The notes under the pieces: model-generated
What the model was told of the DNA's origin: nothing
What the model saw: only the letters and a program-made list of their open reading frames with translations
Databases searched by the model: none
Position numbers and translations under genes: made by a program
Assembly: GCA_951799425.1 (NCBI GenBank)
Contig: OX637393.1
Location: forward strand, 4,178,001-4,242,000
Source: Ilex aquifolium
Taxonomy: Eukaryota; Streptophyta; Magnoliopsida; Aquifoliales; Aquifoliaceae
Direction: 5' to 3'
DNA length: 64,000 nt
Shown here: positions 49,783 to 61,846 of the stretch, piece after piece
Layout: each line of letters opens with the position of its first letter
Numbering within the stretch: position 1 is the first letter of the stretch

Positions 49783-51239
49783 CAACAAGTTATGATTAAT
49801 TATAAAATACTACGATCAATCATAAAAAATACTATTTTTAAAGGTCACGTTACACCTTTTAAAAATCAGTTACAACTAACCGAGTTTATTCAAGATTATT
49901 ACAGACCAAAAATTGTTATCGATATCGTAGTCGTGATGTAGACTCAGAATGTCCAATACGTTACATTGTTTGGATTTTTCTGGGTAAAATTTTCTACCTC
50001 ATTTTACGATCCTTTTAGGACATGCGTGAATACTAATGTGAATCAAAACACAATTTTGCTTGTAGGCTAAATTACACTTACACCTCCTGAATTATGACTC
50101 TTGTTTTATTTTGCCCCCTCAAGGTGACTTCAATTGAAATAACTCGTACCCATTCCAAAAAAAAAAAAACAGCAATTTGAAGAGACAAATTTGATTTCGT
50201 TTCATATTGGCATTGTTGTTGTATACAATAGGATATTAGATATCGAAAATAATCAAGTAAAAGGAAGAATCGAAATTTTTTCTTAATAAACGAAAAAGAA
50301 ACAAAAGATGAAACATATATGATGGATCAACTAAACCCTCTCGAGACTTTTTTAAGAATAAAGAAGAGGAAGCTTGTGTAAATTCCATGGAATAAGGTTC
50401 GATCCGTAGATATGTCATTATGAAAATGGGAATGACCCATACAAGTTCAAGTACAGCATTTTGAGAGTGTTTGTAATTTCATTTTGAGAGTGTTTGTAAT
50501 TTCCCGTGCGCCTAAGCCTCACTACTGAGCTTTCTTCATGGGTTTAGGGGCACGCCCAGATAAGAGTTGCTAAATCTATGTTGAAGTGACTGCATAACGG
50601 ATTATCCACTGCAGAATTGGAGTACAGTGCATGTCTACTCATAATAGGGGTTGGAAGTGAGTCAATATTACAAAATCTTTAGTGCAACTGACTGGCAAAA
50701 AGTTGGTAGAGTGTGAACTGGGTCAAGACTTTTCTTGGGGTCAAAACCATGTCTCTTGAATGGCTGTATTACACTTAAAAGTTGCGTATACCACAAGAGA
50801 GACAGTCAGTGACATAGCCCCTTCATGACCTTTTGGCTTTTGTACACACGCGAATTGGAGTTGCGCATAATATTTTTCCACCGTCTCGCCATGATTGCGG
50901 GTTTAAATTTCGTTACTCTTTCTTTATGTACATGCTGTTAGAAAATAAATAAATTATACAACCAGAATCGTGCACAGACCTTATCCGTGTACAGATAAGG
51001 AAAAAAAAAGAGTAGAAGAGACTAAAATAGATACATATGGGTGGTTATGGGAGTTATAATTAGTTAATTGCATTTAATCTTTACAATTTTAAAACAAAGT
51101 AATATAAATTAAAGTTAAAAAACAAAGGTATTGTATACATTTTCTAAGAAGATAGATATAACAAGATTTCCCAATAACACTAATAAGAAGTAAAATACAA
51201 ATCAGTGTTATGACATTTAATCTCATATTACGAGAAATT
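49783..51239. other. Spacer between LINE-1 and the CACTA end, block 3
   Basis: No gene seen; copy of 6102-7572 with scattered substitutions and a small loss near 50405. Confidence 0.6.
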
Positions 51240-51505
51240 CACTACAAGAAAAAAGACATTTACCGGCGTTTATTAAACGCCGATAAAATGAAATAAACGT
51301 CGCAAAATATTATTATTGACGTTTGTTATTAATGCCGTCGAAACCTCCGTCGGGAAATTACCGGCGTATAATTAAATGCCACAAAAATTAAAGTGACGTT
51401 TACTAATCGCTGAAACGGCGCTTATTTAATCGACGACTTCCTTGTAAAATTTCGGTGACCGGAGCTATTTTACGGCGTTTATTTAAACGCCAGTAATTAT
51501 TATTT
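51240..51505. mobile_element. CACTA single terminus, block 3
   Basis: CACTACAAGAAAAAA start; the subterminal field differs slightly, with an extra CCTCCGTCGG stretch and a loss near 51505. Confidence 0.78.
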
Positions 51506-51606
51506 TTTTTCATAATAAAACCTAGCTCATTGCATTTTCACTAGAATAAGAATTTTAAATATTCAGGAATTCTCCACCAGATGAAAAATGGATAGTCAAG
51601 CTACTT

Positions 51607-51786
51607 TTTTTTTTTTTGAACAAAAATAAAATTTTATTTATTTACAAAACATAAATTACAAGAAGCAAAGAAAAGGCCAAACACCTTTTCATAACAGAAA
51701 CAAACAAACAAAACAACCCAAAGATCTAAATAGCTTCTAGAAAAACATAAAGCAGCATAACCAAACAGCACCTCCCATCACAGACA
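51607..51786 (-). mobile_element. LINE-2 remnant, block 3, 3' part
   Basis: T run from about 51606 and 3' untranslated part of the RNase H-type LINE, interrupted at 51786 by the Copia element; continues at 58371. Confidence 0.75.
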
Positions 51787-52226
51787 TGTTGGAATTTTTC
51801 CTATATTGGACTTCCATTAATTGATAGTTAATTTTTAGTTTGTGAAAAACGAGCTGAATTTATGGTCCAATGAGATGAGCTCAATATTATTAAGTGATCT
51901 ATTTTGATTGGCTTATTTACATCTTTTAATTGATGTGGTTGAGGCGGTTAAGTTTAGACCTTAATCTAATTGTGGCCCGTAATGGGAGAGCCCATTAAAT
52001 TTCATTATAAATAGCAGGCTAGGTCCCCTCTCCAATTCATAACCCTAAATTGGCTTGTCCCATTGAGAGCCGTCTATTGAGAATGAGAGGAAGACCTTGT
52101 CCTTCTGCGAAAGAAACCTGCAGATCGAATATCATGGCTCATACAGATATGTTATAAATCTTGTATATGATCTAAATCTTGATTTTAGGTGTTCTAAATT
52201 TCATGCGAATCATTAAATTTTTTACA
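51787..52226 (+). repeat. Copia 5' LTR
   Basis: Begins TGTTGGAATTTTTCC and ends TTTTTTACA; TATAAATAG near 52010 is a likely promoter TATA box. Confidence 0.93.
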
Positions 52227-52228
52227 TG

Positions 52229-52240
52229 TGGTATCAGAGC
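52229..52240 (+). other. Copia primer binding site (initiator Met tRNA)
   Basis: TGGTATCAGAGC two bases after the 5' LTR matches the complement of the plant initiator tRNA-Met 3' end, the usual Copia primer. Confidence 0.92.
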
Positions 52241-53689
52241 CTATCGTATATAAATTTAAAACCCGATAAAATTTGTATTACAATTTTGTGATATTCAATT
52301 TCATTATCGAATTGTTGCCGTCAATGGCCGTCGAACACAATCATACAGACGTTGGCGGCTGTGGTTATATGTTGGTTTTGGATAGTTGGCGGCTGTGTTT
52401 CTTAATCCAACATTCTTCAAGTTTGTTTTTTTGGTTTTGGATTATATGGTGTATACATGACATTCAAGAACCAAAAAAAAAAAAAGTAGGCATGGATTTG
52501 ATGGCAGTACGTCACAAGAAAAAAAAAAAAAATTTACCTGGACCTTGCATCTTGGATGGTGGCCAGAAGGTCACAAGAAGAAAAAAATAAAAATAAAATA
52601 GTTACTGCTTTGGTTTGTGGGCAAGCAAACCTTCTGTGATGTTGACGGCACAAGTAAATAACATATGTTTGTGATGATTATTCATGTTCATTGATTTATT
52701 TATTATTTTTCTTTTTTGTTTAATCACTTGTGTTAATAATATGGTGTCATGTTAATGAATTGATGTAGATTTTACCCATATAAATTATTTTCTCAAGTTG
52801 ATTTAATTTTGATTAAATTGCTATAATTTATAGAGGGTGTTTGTACAATTCTAATTTTAGTCCCTAATGATTTATATGATGAAATTTTTTATGATCTTCA
52901 TATTATTTATGAATGTTGGTAGATTTGAATTTAAATTACTTAATTTTCAAAAGTAAAAATAGAATTGAGACCTGAATGCAACGATTGATGATGGGTGATC
53001 TAAAGAGATACATATTGATTAGTATCTCATATTGATTGATCACATGATACTTAATTATGGGCAATTTGTTATAATATCCCAGTTTGGGAAATTCTATGAG
53101 TTAAGATGAATGGTTGCCACCAAAGTGGTCTATTCATTAAAATTTATAGGTTTTCTCATGCTTTTGTTACGGGATGATCTTTAAATTATAATATATAATT
53201 ACCTGCCCAAAGGGGGTTATTCTATATTGTAATTTAAAGATGTCATGAAAATATCCTGGTTTGAAAAAATTCTATGAGTTAAGATGGATGGTTGTCACCA
53301 AAGTGGTTCATTCATTGAAATTTATAGATTTTTCTCATGCTTTTGTTACGGGATGGTCTCTAAATTATAATATACAATTACCTGCCAAGGGGGTTGTTGT
53401 GTATTATAATTTGGAGATGTCATGAAACATTGTGGTAGAGGTGCAATAGTCTAGAAGGTTTGTCTGCCTAAAGGGGATAAATTTTTCGAAACTTGAGCAT
53501 TCTCATTGTTAGTTTCATGAAAGAGATGACCTATAACATATTGCATTCTTTGCCCAAAGGGGAGTTTGTATTGATGTATTTGGACTCTCTTAATAAAATA
53601 TGACTTATTATGTTCAAAGCATATTTTATTTATTTATTGCCCAATTTTGCTAATAGTTTTTATTTTCGTTGCCTTGAACAGTCTCTTTT
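52241..53689 (+). other. Copia 5' leader with a ~180-bp imperfect tandem repeat
   Basis: A long untranslated leader. 53073-53250 and 53251-53430 are imperfect copies sharing TTCTATGAGTTAAGATG, CACCAAAGTGGT and GCTTTTGTTACGGGATG. TGCCCAAAGGGG-like words recur at about 53203, 53470 and 53551. No frame is supported here. Confidence 0.7.
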
Positions 53690-54568
53690 GTTGTGAATAG
53701 TAATAATGCCAACATTGAAGTCTTGACTGATTCTAATTATAAGAGATGGAAGTAAGATATTGAGTTTGTCCTGAGAATTGCTGATATAGACTTTGCCTTG
53801 AAAGAGAATGAACTTGTTAAACCTACTAGTGAGAGTTCTCCTGATGAAAAAGAACTTTATGCAAAGTGAGAGAAATCTAATAGGCTGGGTATGATTGCTA
53901 TGAAAAGGTCTATCTCTGAACACCTCATAAGTGACTTGCCTGAAACCAAGAATGCCAAGGAGTTCTTCACCGCTATAGGAGAGAGATACAAGGTATCCAA
54001 TAAGACTGAAGCTAGAGGCCTAATGAATGAATTAACGAGTATGAAATATGACAATGTCGGTGGTGTTAGGGAATATATCTTTAGAATGATCCATGTTCAA
54101 ACCAAACTCAAAGCCTTCAAAATTGTTATTTCTTATGATTTCATTGTTCATCACACTCTTAACTCTTTGCCTCCTGAGTTTAGCCAAATTAAAACTGCCT
54201 ATAATACCCAGAATGAGTCCTGGACAATTAATGATCTTATCTTCAAGTGTGATTCTGAGGAAGAAAAACTTAGAAAAGAAAAGAGTGAAACTGTCTTGTT
54301 TGTTTCCCAGCCTAAATCTAGTTTCAAAGGTGGGTATCAGGGAAATAATAGAAAACCTAATCATAATGCTCCAAAGAATAGTTGGGATTTTAAAAGGTAT
54401 GGTACTGGTCAGAATGTGGGAGGTCCTAAGGCTGCCATTCGAAAAGATGTCAAGTGTTACTTTTGTAAGAAAAGAGATCATAAAAAAAGTGAGTGCACTC
54501 GATTCAAGTCTTGGTTAGAAAAGAAAAATAAAGAAGAAGGGATTCATAAGCAAACGGAGGCCAAGTGA
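53690..54568 (+). pseudogene. Copia gag remnant
   Basis: A UBN2-type gag domain (NAKEFFTAIGERYK, LMNELTSMKYD) runs to a zinc knuckle of form CX2CX4HX4C at about 54453-54494, where the usual Gly before His is Asp. Two stops early in gag (near 53755 and 53868) occupy positions where Trp is usual. Nucleocapsid-like basic tail. Inactive. Confidence 0.85.
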
Positions 54569-54980
54569 AGGGGAAGCCAAGCTTATAGTAGGAGATAATA
54601 ATGAAGTCCATGTTGAGTTCATAGAAACTGTTAGGTTGAATTTAGACACAGGTTTTCAACTTGTTTTAGAAAATACTTTTTATGTACCCTCATTTAGGCG
54701 GAATTTGATTTCAGTTTCTTTGCTTGATAAAATTGGATATTGTTTTAATTTTAGTAATGGTAAAACCCAATTGTCTTTAAATTCCAAAATTGTTGGTCAT
54801 TGTGTTTTATCAGATGGTCTCTATAGTATATGCTTGGCTACCAATAATGAATATGATCTTTCAAATATTGTGAATGTTGTATCTAAGAGACCTCTCGTTA
54901 AAGAAAAATCGTCACAGATGTGGCATAAACGTTTGGGTCATATTTCTAGAGAAAGAGTGGAAAGATTAATAAAAAAATGA
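54569..54980 (+). pseudogene. Copia protease-region remnant and GAG-pre-integrase domain
   Basis: After the gag stop the expected DSG active-site segment of the aspartic protease is missing. The frame resumes with the downstream part (VPSFRRNLISVS) and then the GAG-pre-integrase motif MWHKRLGH, ending in a stop near 54977. This suggests a deletion across the protease core. Confidence 0.75.
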
Positions 54981-55039
54981 CATTCTTCCTCCCTTTGATT
55001 TTGGAGACCATGAAACTTGTGTTGACTGCATTAGAGGTA

Positions 55040-55795
55040 AATTGACCAAGACTAAGAAGAAAAGTGCAACTCGTAGTCTAAATCTTTTAGAAATCATTCA
55101 CACTGATATCAATGGACCTTACTCACGTACCTTGTGTGGTAATAAATATTTTATTACATTTATTGATGATTTCTCTTGTTATGGATATATTTATTTAATT
55201 AATAAAAAATCATATACTCTTGAAAAGTTTAAAATTTTCAAGACTGATGTAGAGAAACTATAAGGGAAAGTCATCAAAATTGTTAGGTCTGATTGTGGTG
55301 GTGAATATTATGGCAAACATGACGTGTCTGGGCAGCATTTGGGACCGTTTGCCAAGTACTTGCAAGATTGTGGGATTGTTGCCCAATATACTATGTCTGG
55401 TAGTCCCGAGCAGAATGGTGTGGTTGAAAGGCGTAATCGCACCTTTAAAGACATGATGAGAAGCATGATGAGTAGGTGTAACTTACCTGATTATCTTTGG
55501 GGAGAAACCAATTTAAACGGCTTCATACATTCTTAATAGAGTTCCTAACAAATCTATTCCAAAAACACATTTTGAATTATGGACCAATAGGAAACCAAGA
55601 CTTAACAATTTTCGAGTTTGGGGTTGTCCTACTGAGGTCAAAATCTATAACCCTTTTGAGAAAAAGACTGATCTTAGAACTATTCGTTGTTTCTTCATAC
55701 GTTACCCAGAACATTCGAAAGGATATCGGTTCTATTGTCCTACACGTGGTACTAAATTTGTTGAGTCCTTAACAGCAAAATTTCTAGAGCTTGAT
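55040..55795 (+). pseudogene. Copia integrase remnant
   Basis: The DDE series is recognisable: Asp in HTDINGP, Asp in RSDCGGEY, Glu in EQNGVVERRN. A stop lies at 55261-55263 and a frameshift near 55510, after which the C-terminal part continues in another frame to about 55795. Confidence 0.85.
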
Positions 55796-56154
55796 GTTGG
55801 TTGCTCGCAACCTATTAGTGAGCATGAGCAAGATAAATTTGTTTTTATTTCTTTACCTGTTGTGCAAGAGAATATTATACATGCTCCTATTATTAATTTC
55901 TTTGCTCCTGTTGTTAATTTTCTTACTCTAGTTGTTGATCCTCCTGTTCTTGCTATTAACCCTTTTGTTCCTATTGAGACTCCTTAGTCTTTAGAGCCTA
56001 CTACTGAAATTTCCTTGAGAAAGTCTACAAGACCAAGGAGACCTGTTATTTCTGTTGAGTATTGTGTATATCTTGGGGAAAGTGATTATGATATTGGTGA
56101 TATTGTTGATCCTGTAACATACCATAATACTGTTACTTGTCCTGAGTCTAATAT

Positions 56155-56805
56155 GTGGATAGGTGTCATGAAAAGATGAAATGCATATATCTTAAAGTCA
56201 ATGGGAGTAAATTTGTTTTTCTTGTTCTTTATGTTGATAATATTTTGTTTGCAAGTAATGATTTGGGCTTACTTCATGAAATTAAGCAATTGTTGTGCAA
56301 AATATTTGACATGAAAGATCTTGAGGAAGCATCTTTTGTGTTAGGCATTCATATTCATAGGGATAGGAGTCATGGATTGTTGGGACTTTCTCAAAGGGCA
56401 TATATAGATTGTGTGCTTGAAAGGTTTAATATGCATAATTGTAAGTTTGGGGATGTACCTGTTGTGAAAGGTGATAAATTCAGTTTAAGTCAATGTCCCA
56501 AGAATGATCTTCAGGAGTAGTCTATGAAAAATATACCTTATGCGAGTGTTGTTGGCAGTTTAATGTATGCACAGGTTTGTACCAGGCCTGACATTGCTTT
56601 TGTAGTTAGTGTTCTTGGCAGATATCTTTCCAAACCAGGATTAGATCATTGGGTGGCGGCTAAGAAGGTTATGAGATACTTGCACAAAATTAAAAATTAC
56701 ATACTTGTTTATAGGAGAGTTAATAGTCTTGAGATGATTGGTTACTCAGATTCAGATATTGCTGGGTGTCCGAATGATTTAAAATCCACTTCATGATATA
56801 TTTTC
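56155..56805 (+). pseudogene. Copia reverse transcriptase remnant
   Basis: The N-terminal half of reverse transcriptase is deleted just before about 56160. The second half has YVDN where the catalytic YVDD is expected, followed by LGIHIHRD, a stop near 56518, then PYASVVGSLMYA and TRPDIAF. It cannot polymerise. Confidence 0.85.
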
Positions 56806-57210
56806 ATGTTAGCTAGAGGAACAATAACATGAAATAGTGTTAAACAAACTCTTATAACTTCTTTCACTGTGCAAGCTGAATTTGTCGCTTGTTATAGAGC
56901 TGCAACACAAGTTATATGGCTAAGAAATTTTATTTCAGGACTTATGATTGTTGATTCCATCTCTTGACCACTAACAATTTATTGTGATAATAGTACAACT
57001 GTGTTCTTCTCAAAGAACAACAAACATTCTAGTGGGTCCAAACATATGGAAATTAAATATCTTTCTTTTAGGGATCTTATGAAGAAAGGTGACATTGTAA
57101 TCAAACATATTGATACAAAATCAATGCTTGCTAATCCTCTAACCAAGGGATTGAGACATGTAACTTTTAAGAAACATGTTGACAATATGAGCATTTTTGG
57201 GGTCTTTTGA
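56730..57210 (+). pseudogene. Copia RNase H remnant
   Basis: Acidic residues remain in YSDSD, QAEFVA and YCDN contexts, and the end HIDTKSMLANPLTKGL matches the Copia C terminus. Several stops between 56794 and 56970 break it. Confidence 0.82.
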
Positions 57211-57910
57211 TGTACTTGGTTAGTAGGAGTTTATTTATGTGTTAAGAACTTTAGTATTGATTTAATTTCATATGTGATATTTGATACTCGTTATGGTTGA
57301 GATACATCTATTTGATGAATAATAAATAATTGGATGATTATCCTTATTGTTAGCACGATATTCTTGCTATGTTATATGTGTATACATTTATAACATGTCA
57401 TTTTATACAAAATCTTAATACTTAGTATATGTCTTAAGTATGACTGTTTTGTCAATTGAGTATGTCTCTGATTACAAAATTTGAGAAAATCTTGTGATTT
57501 TAAGTTTGGAGACATACTAGCTTATTGTTGAAGCTAACAGATTTCTCTAACTTATTGTTGAAGCATGTTGTTAAAGAGAAATTATTTGGAGGACTGACAA
57601 TGAAAATAACATGTTTATCAGATCACATATTGAGATGTTATTTTCTTGCTACACTACCACATCTTGATCCATGTCAATAGAATTATTATTTTTTGTAATC
57701 ATGGATTGGTCCTATGTCAATAAAGGATGTAAAGGCTGCCATTGTTCAAAAATAGTAGTTTTATTGGACCGGGTCGTGTTTGAGATGTTGTCTCAGGACC
57801 ATATTATTTTTATTGTGGCCACATTAAGTTTTGTTTGATTAGCCCGAGAGTCGTTTTTCAAAAATATATTTTATTTTATTTTATTTTTTAAATGACTACA
57901 ATTAATATTG

Positions 57911-57924
57911 TCCAAGTGGGAGAA
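57911..57924 (+). other. Copia polypurine tract
   Basis: TCCAAGTGGGAGAA directly precedes the 3' LTR, the usual Copia plus-strand primer sequence. Confidence 0.88.
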
Positions 57925-58365
57925 TGTTGGAATTTTTCCAATATTGGACTTCCATTAATTGATAGTTAATTTTTAGTTTGTGAAAAACGGGCTGAATTTA
58001 TGGTCCAATGAGATGAGCCCAATATTATTAAGTGATCTATTTTGATGGGCTTATTTACATCTTTTAATTGATGTGGTTGAGGCAGTTAAGTGTAGACCTT
58101 AATTTAATTGTGGCCCATAATGGGAGAGCCCATTAGATTTCATTATAAATAGCAGGCTAGGTCCCTCTCCAATTCATAACCCTAAATTGGCTTGTCCCAT
58201 TGAGAGCCGCCTATTGAGAATGAGAGAAAGACCTTGCCCTTCTGTGAAAGAAACCTGCAAATCGAATACCATGGCTCATACAGGTATGTTCTAAATCTTG
58301 TATATGATCTAAATCTTGATTTTAGGTGTTCTAAATTTCATATGCGGATCATTAAATTTCTTACA
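57925..58365 (+). repeat. Copia 3' LTR
   Basis: 441 bp; same ends as the 5' LTR, about 4% substitutions plus small indels. Confidence 0.93.
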
Positions 58366-58370
58366 AGACA

Positions 58371-58807
58371 CTCTCCCCACTTTCTCAGCAAAGCCATCCT
58401 CTTCCTTGAATTTCAAACAAATCAACACTAATACTTAGGTAGGAACATCCAAATCCTTTATACGAAAACTAGTCAACACCTCACCACATCACACCCCACC
58501 CTTTCTCACTTAACCCTTATCATCAAAAACCAGCAGCCTCTTCTTACGCAAAATGGGCATCCCCTTCATGTCATGAAACAAAGCCAGACCAACCTCACAG
58601 GCAATCTCAGACTAGCCGAAAAATCCACCGACCTTCTCAACGAAGCAGCTTGACCAGCCAAACTTTCTGCAACTGAATTAGTTTCTCTATAAATGTGAGC
58701 CAAATGAAAATCCAGCTTACTTAAAAAGTCCCTAATCCTCATCATAAAATTCAAACAAGGCCAAGGACAACTGTAAGTCCCCAAAACAGAATTAACAAGG
58801 ACCAATA
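58371..58807 (-). mobile_element. LINE-2 remnant, block 3, 5' part
   Basis: Continuation of 51607-51786 after the Copia insertion. The RNase H-like frame (58865-58566) is open through AESLAGQAASL, where blocks 1 and 2 have a stop. Confidence 0.75.
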
Positions 58808-58932
58808 AGAACTGCATTGCATCATTTACAAGGCTAAATGCACATAACACACAACACACTTGCACAAGTAGATTTGGCCAAAACCATATAGTACCATATT
58901 AGATTGAAGATTCACAAGTCATGTGGTAATAA

Positions 58933-60053
58933 CTAAGCTGTTGGATAGGAAGAATCCATAGCAATCCCACAAAGGCCTTCTTTGGCACCAATATCTCTTT
59001 GCATCATGATGTACCCTTTGTCTCCCCAAGTGGTGCCCCATGAATTCTTGACTAACCAATACTTGGTGCCATCAGCAGTTGTCCCATATCCAACTACGGT
59101 AACACCATGGTCCAGATCGGTTCCACAATCTCCTGTGAAAACCCCGCTTGAGTAAAACTGGAATGCAGCTCCGCTTGCATCAATGGAAACTGAAACTGGT
59201 TGATTGGCCACGGCCTTCAATAGTGTCTTCTCGCTATTGGTAGGCACATTCTCATAACCCTTGATCTTGGCAGCATGGGAAGCTTCTTCCTTGGTGTTGC
59301 AGGTTCCATCAGTTGCCTGGTATGGATAAATTGCTTCAGTGGCAATGCCTTTGTTCTTTACAATAAATTCAAACCCATCTTCCATGTAGCCACCCTCACA
59401 TCCTTCATCTTCACCACTTCTATCACAGTCCACTAGTTCTTGCTCGGACAGTGAGATCAATTTACCAGTTGTAAGTTTTGTAATTCCTTATGTGGCTGCT
59501 ATCGTTGAAAATGCCCAGCAACTTCCTGTTAATAGAATTGCACTGGTGAGAAAAAACTATCATGGATTTGAGAAGTGTAGTTGCACATGGTGAAGTTTAG
59601 AAAAGAGGATTCCTTACCACATTGACCTTGATCCTTAATAGGGGTAACAGCTCCTTTCTTCCTCCAGTCCATGCTAGCTGGTACTACAATCACATTTTCA
59701 TACTTGAACGGCATAGTTTTCATTGCCTTTGGATTGGATGGCATCTTGTATCCATTGCGAGAGGCCTTAAACTCTTCATTTGTCTGGTCTGCAAATTCAT
59801 TGATGCCCAACTTGTGAGGTCGATTCCCAACTTTGTTGAAAGATTCTATGAACTCTACATTGTCCTTGAATATCTTAAAACGCCTTTCCTTCTCTGCAAT
59901 ATCCTTGTAAACACGTCCATGACGAGCCATCCATTGCTCATGTCTCTCTGAAATGGATGCTTCAGGTAGTGTTCGGGATGTGGCCTGAGAAGCCCACATT
60001 CCTAGTAGTATCAATGCAGTAGTGATAAGTTTTCTTTTGAGTGATGAAGCCAT
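58933..60053 (-). pseudogene. Gene B, block 3: cysteine protease pseudogene with a private stop
   Basis: Exons 60053-59618 and 59525-58933, 92-bp GT-AG intron, start at the ATG at 60053. Here the Arg codon 27, the splice acceptor and the disulphide Cys before the active site are all normal. However, codon 158, ten residues after the catalytic Cys (C148), is TAA (59488-59490) where blocks 1 and 2 read GAA. The product would end right after the active-site Cys helix starts, lacking His and Asn. All other domains are as in gene A, and only this one fault is visible. Confidence 0.9.
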
Positions 60054-60306
60054 TGTTGTGAGCAAATTGAATGGTTATAAGGTGATGGTTTTATGGATAG
60101 GATTTTCTTTCTACTGAATACTGAAGTACATTCCTTGTGCGTTTTAGGTCTATATATAGAAGATGCATTTGCTTCTTCCTAAAGTTACGTTTTCGTAAAC
60201 CTTCAGTCTCATGTGATGTAAATGTTGCTAGAGAAAGGGCTCAACTCCGTGGTGTGCAGGGCAATTTGTAATGACTCGAACAATCCGGTTGTGTATCGTA
60301 AACGCT
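60054..60306 (-). promoter_or_regulatory. Gene B core promoter, block 3
   Basis: CTATATATAG near 60150-60158 and the conserved upstream blocks, little changed. Confidence 0.62.
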
Positions 60307-61846
60307 GCCATTGAACCTTAATTCTTTTTATTTTCTTCCAAATTATTGCTACAAAGGACAGCAGAAACAAAACATCCAGGCTTGTCTTATTGACTAGTTC
60401 TGAGCTACTTATTGACATTAATTATTTGTAATCCTAATATAACTATAGCTGATGTAAAGTCAGATGGGCCAATCACTTGTTTGTTCATATGAAATTCTTC
60501 TTTTGGATTTTCTTTATGTCTTTGGCCGAAATTGTTTAGTTCATAATTTACTTTCATTTTTGTATATGTCTGAAGAACAACTTCACTCAGTTTAGTATTA
60601 TTTTGTTCTGATCTTCGTTGCTACTATTGAAATAATTACAAGGACATCCCAGAAATTTCTAATTTTTTTTCTTGAATTGGGATTTATTGTTTCCTTGTTG
60701 ATCATCTTTCTTGGTTCTTGTTTTGTGCTTATGGTTGTGGCTTTGAGTGTGGTTTCCTATCAAACCAAGTGGCAAAACATTTGTACATTCATAACCGATT
60801 ATAGTGTGTTCTCTTGATTTTTTGAAACACTACTACTAGTTACGTTCGTTTTCTGGGGTTGAATATGTTTTATGCATTTCAGGATTGAGTAATTTAGAGC
60901 ATTGATTTATGGAGTTAAATTCTACACATATAACTCAGACCTGAATGGTTGTTTTGTATAAAAAACCTTGAAAGCGTTTTTTGAAAACACGCTTTTACAT
61001 TGAATTCAAAAACTTTAATTTAAACTATAGTTTCATGTAAACAATGATAAATTAAGAAATAAGTTAGATATCAACTTCTTGAAAGCATAAAGTTTAAAAA
61101 TTACCTTACGGTGGTCAAAAATTCTTAGGCCAACCTTTTGTCTTGTTCATTCAAGCGATGAACAGATTGAATTGCATGTCTTCCACTGCTTTGCAGAACC
61201 ATTTCCCATGTTAGCCATAGCATCGAAGTGGTTACAACAATGCCTTCTACTACACTTTGGGAAATTACGTTTTTGTAGCTTAGTTCAAGCTATATGCAGT
61301 CAAAGAGACTTGAACTCAGTTTATTCCCTTCATTCTAAATGTTCGTGAAGAATTCATGTCAGTGGTGTTTAGTGAGGCCACGAGGGCATTGCCTGGCTCA
61401 TTTGTTTCATCATTTGTGTATTTGTGATCAAGTGCTAGCTTATGCTCTTCTCTGTGTTTCTTACTAATGTAGCTTTATTTTCAGGAGGGATCCATCAAAC
61501 TTAAGAGTTTGGTTTTGCAATGATGTTGCAATAGGTTTGAAATGGTCAGGCTATTTCGGAATTTGGAACCTGAGGAAATCAACCAGCCTAGAGTTGCCTG
61601 GTTTCGACTTCCATAGGGCACTAGTTGAATTTCACATGCCGCCATTTGCTGGAAATCAAAATACTTGGAGTATAAATGCTAAGAACTCACAGTACTTTGC
61701 ACTTTCATTACACAAATTTACATACATTACTGCATTGCATCATTTACATAGCTAAATGTAGTTAACGCCCTCCACTTGCACAAAGTGGATTTGGCTAAGG
61801 CCATTTACAATATCTGGATGAAGATCCACCCATCCTATGCTAATGT
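60307..61846. other. Spacer between B and C, block 3
   Basis: No gene seen; copy of 10106-11644 with about 1-2% substitutions. Confidence 0.62.

Larger units (their letters stand above)
51787..58365 (+). mobile_element. Degenerate Ty1/Copia LTR retrotransposon, private to block 3
   Basis: 6579 bp bounded by direct LTRs of 440 and 441 bp, with TG...CA ends and AGACA duplications at 51782-51786 and 58366-58370. Blocks 1 and 2 have the single uninterrupted AGACA site. Primer site, gag, integrase, reverse transcriptase remnant, RNase H and polypurine tract follow in Copia order on the plus strand. Stops, frameshifts and deletions make it inactive. The LTRs differ at about 19 positions (15 transitions) by my count. 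Confidence 0.93.

Noticed and set aside
52273-52590. 105-codon frame in the Copia leader
   Set aside because: Ends in low-complexity Lys runs, lies between the primer site and gag, and matches no gag domain.
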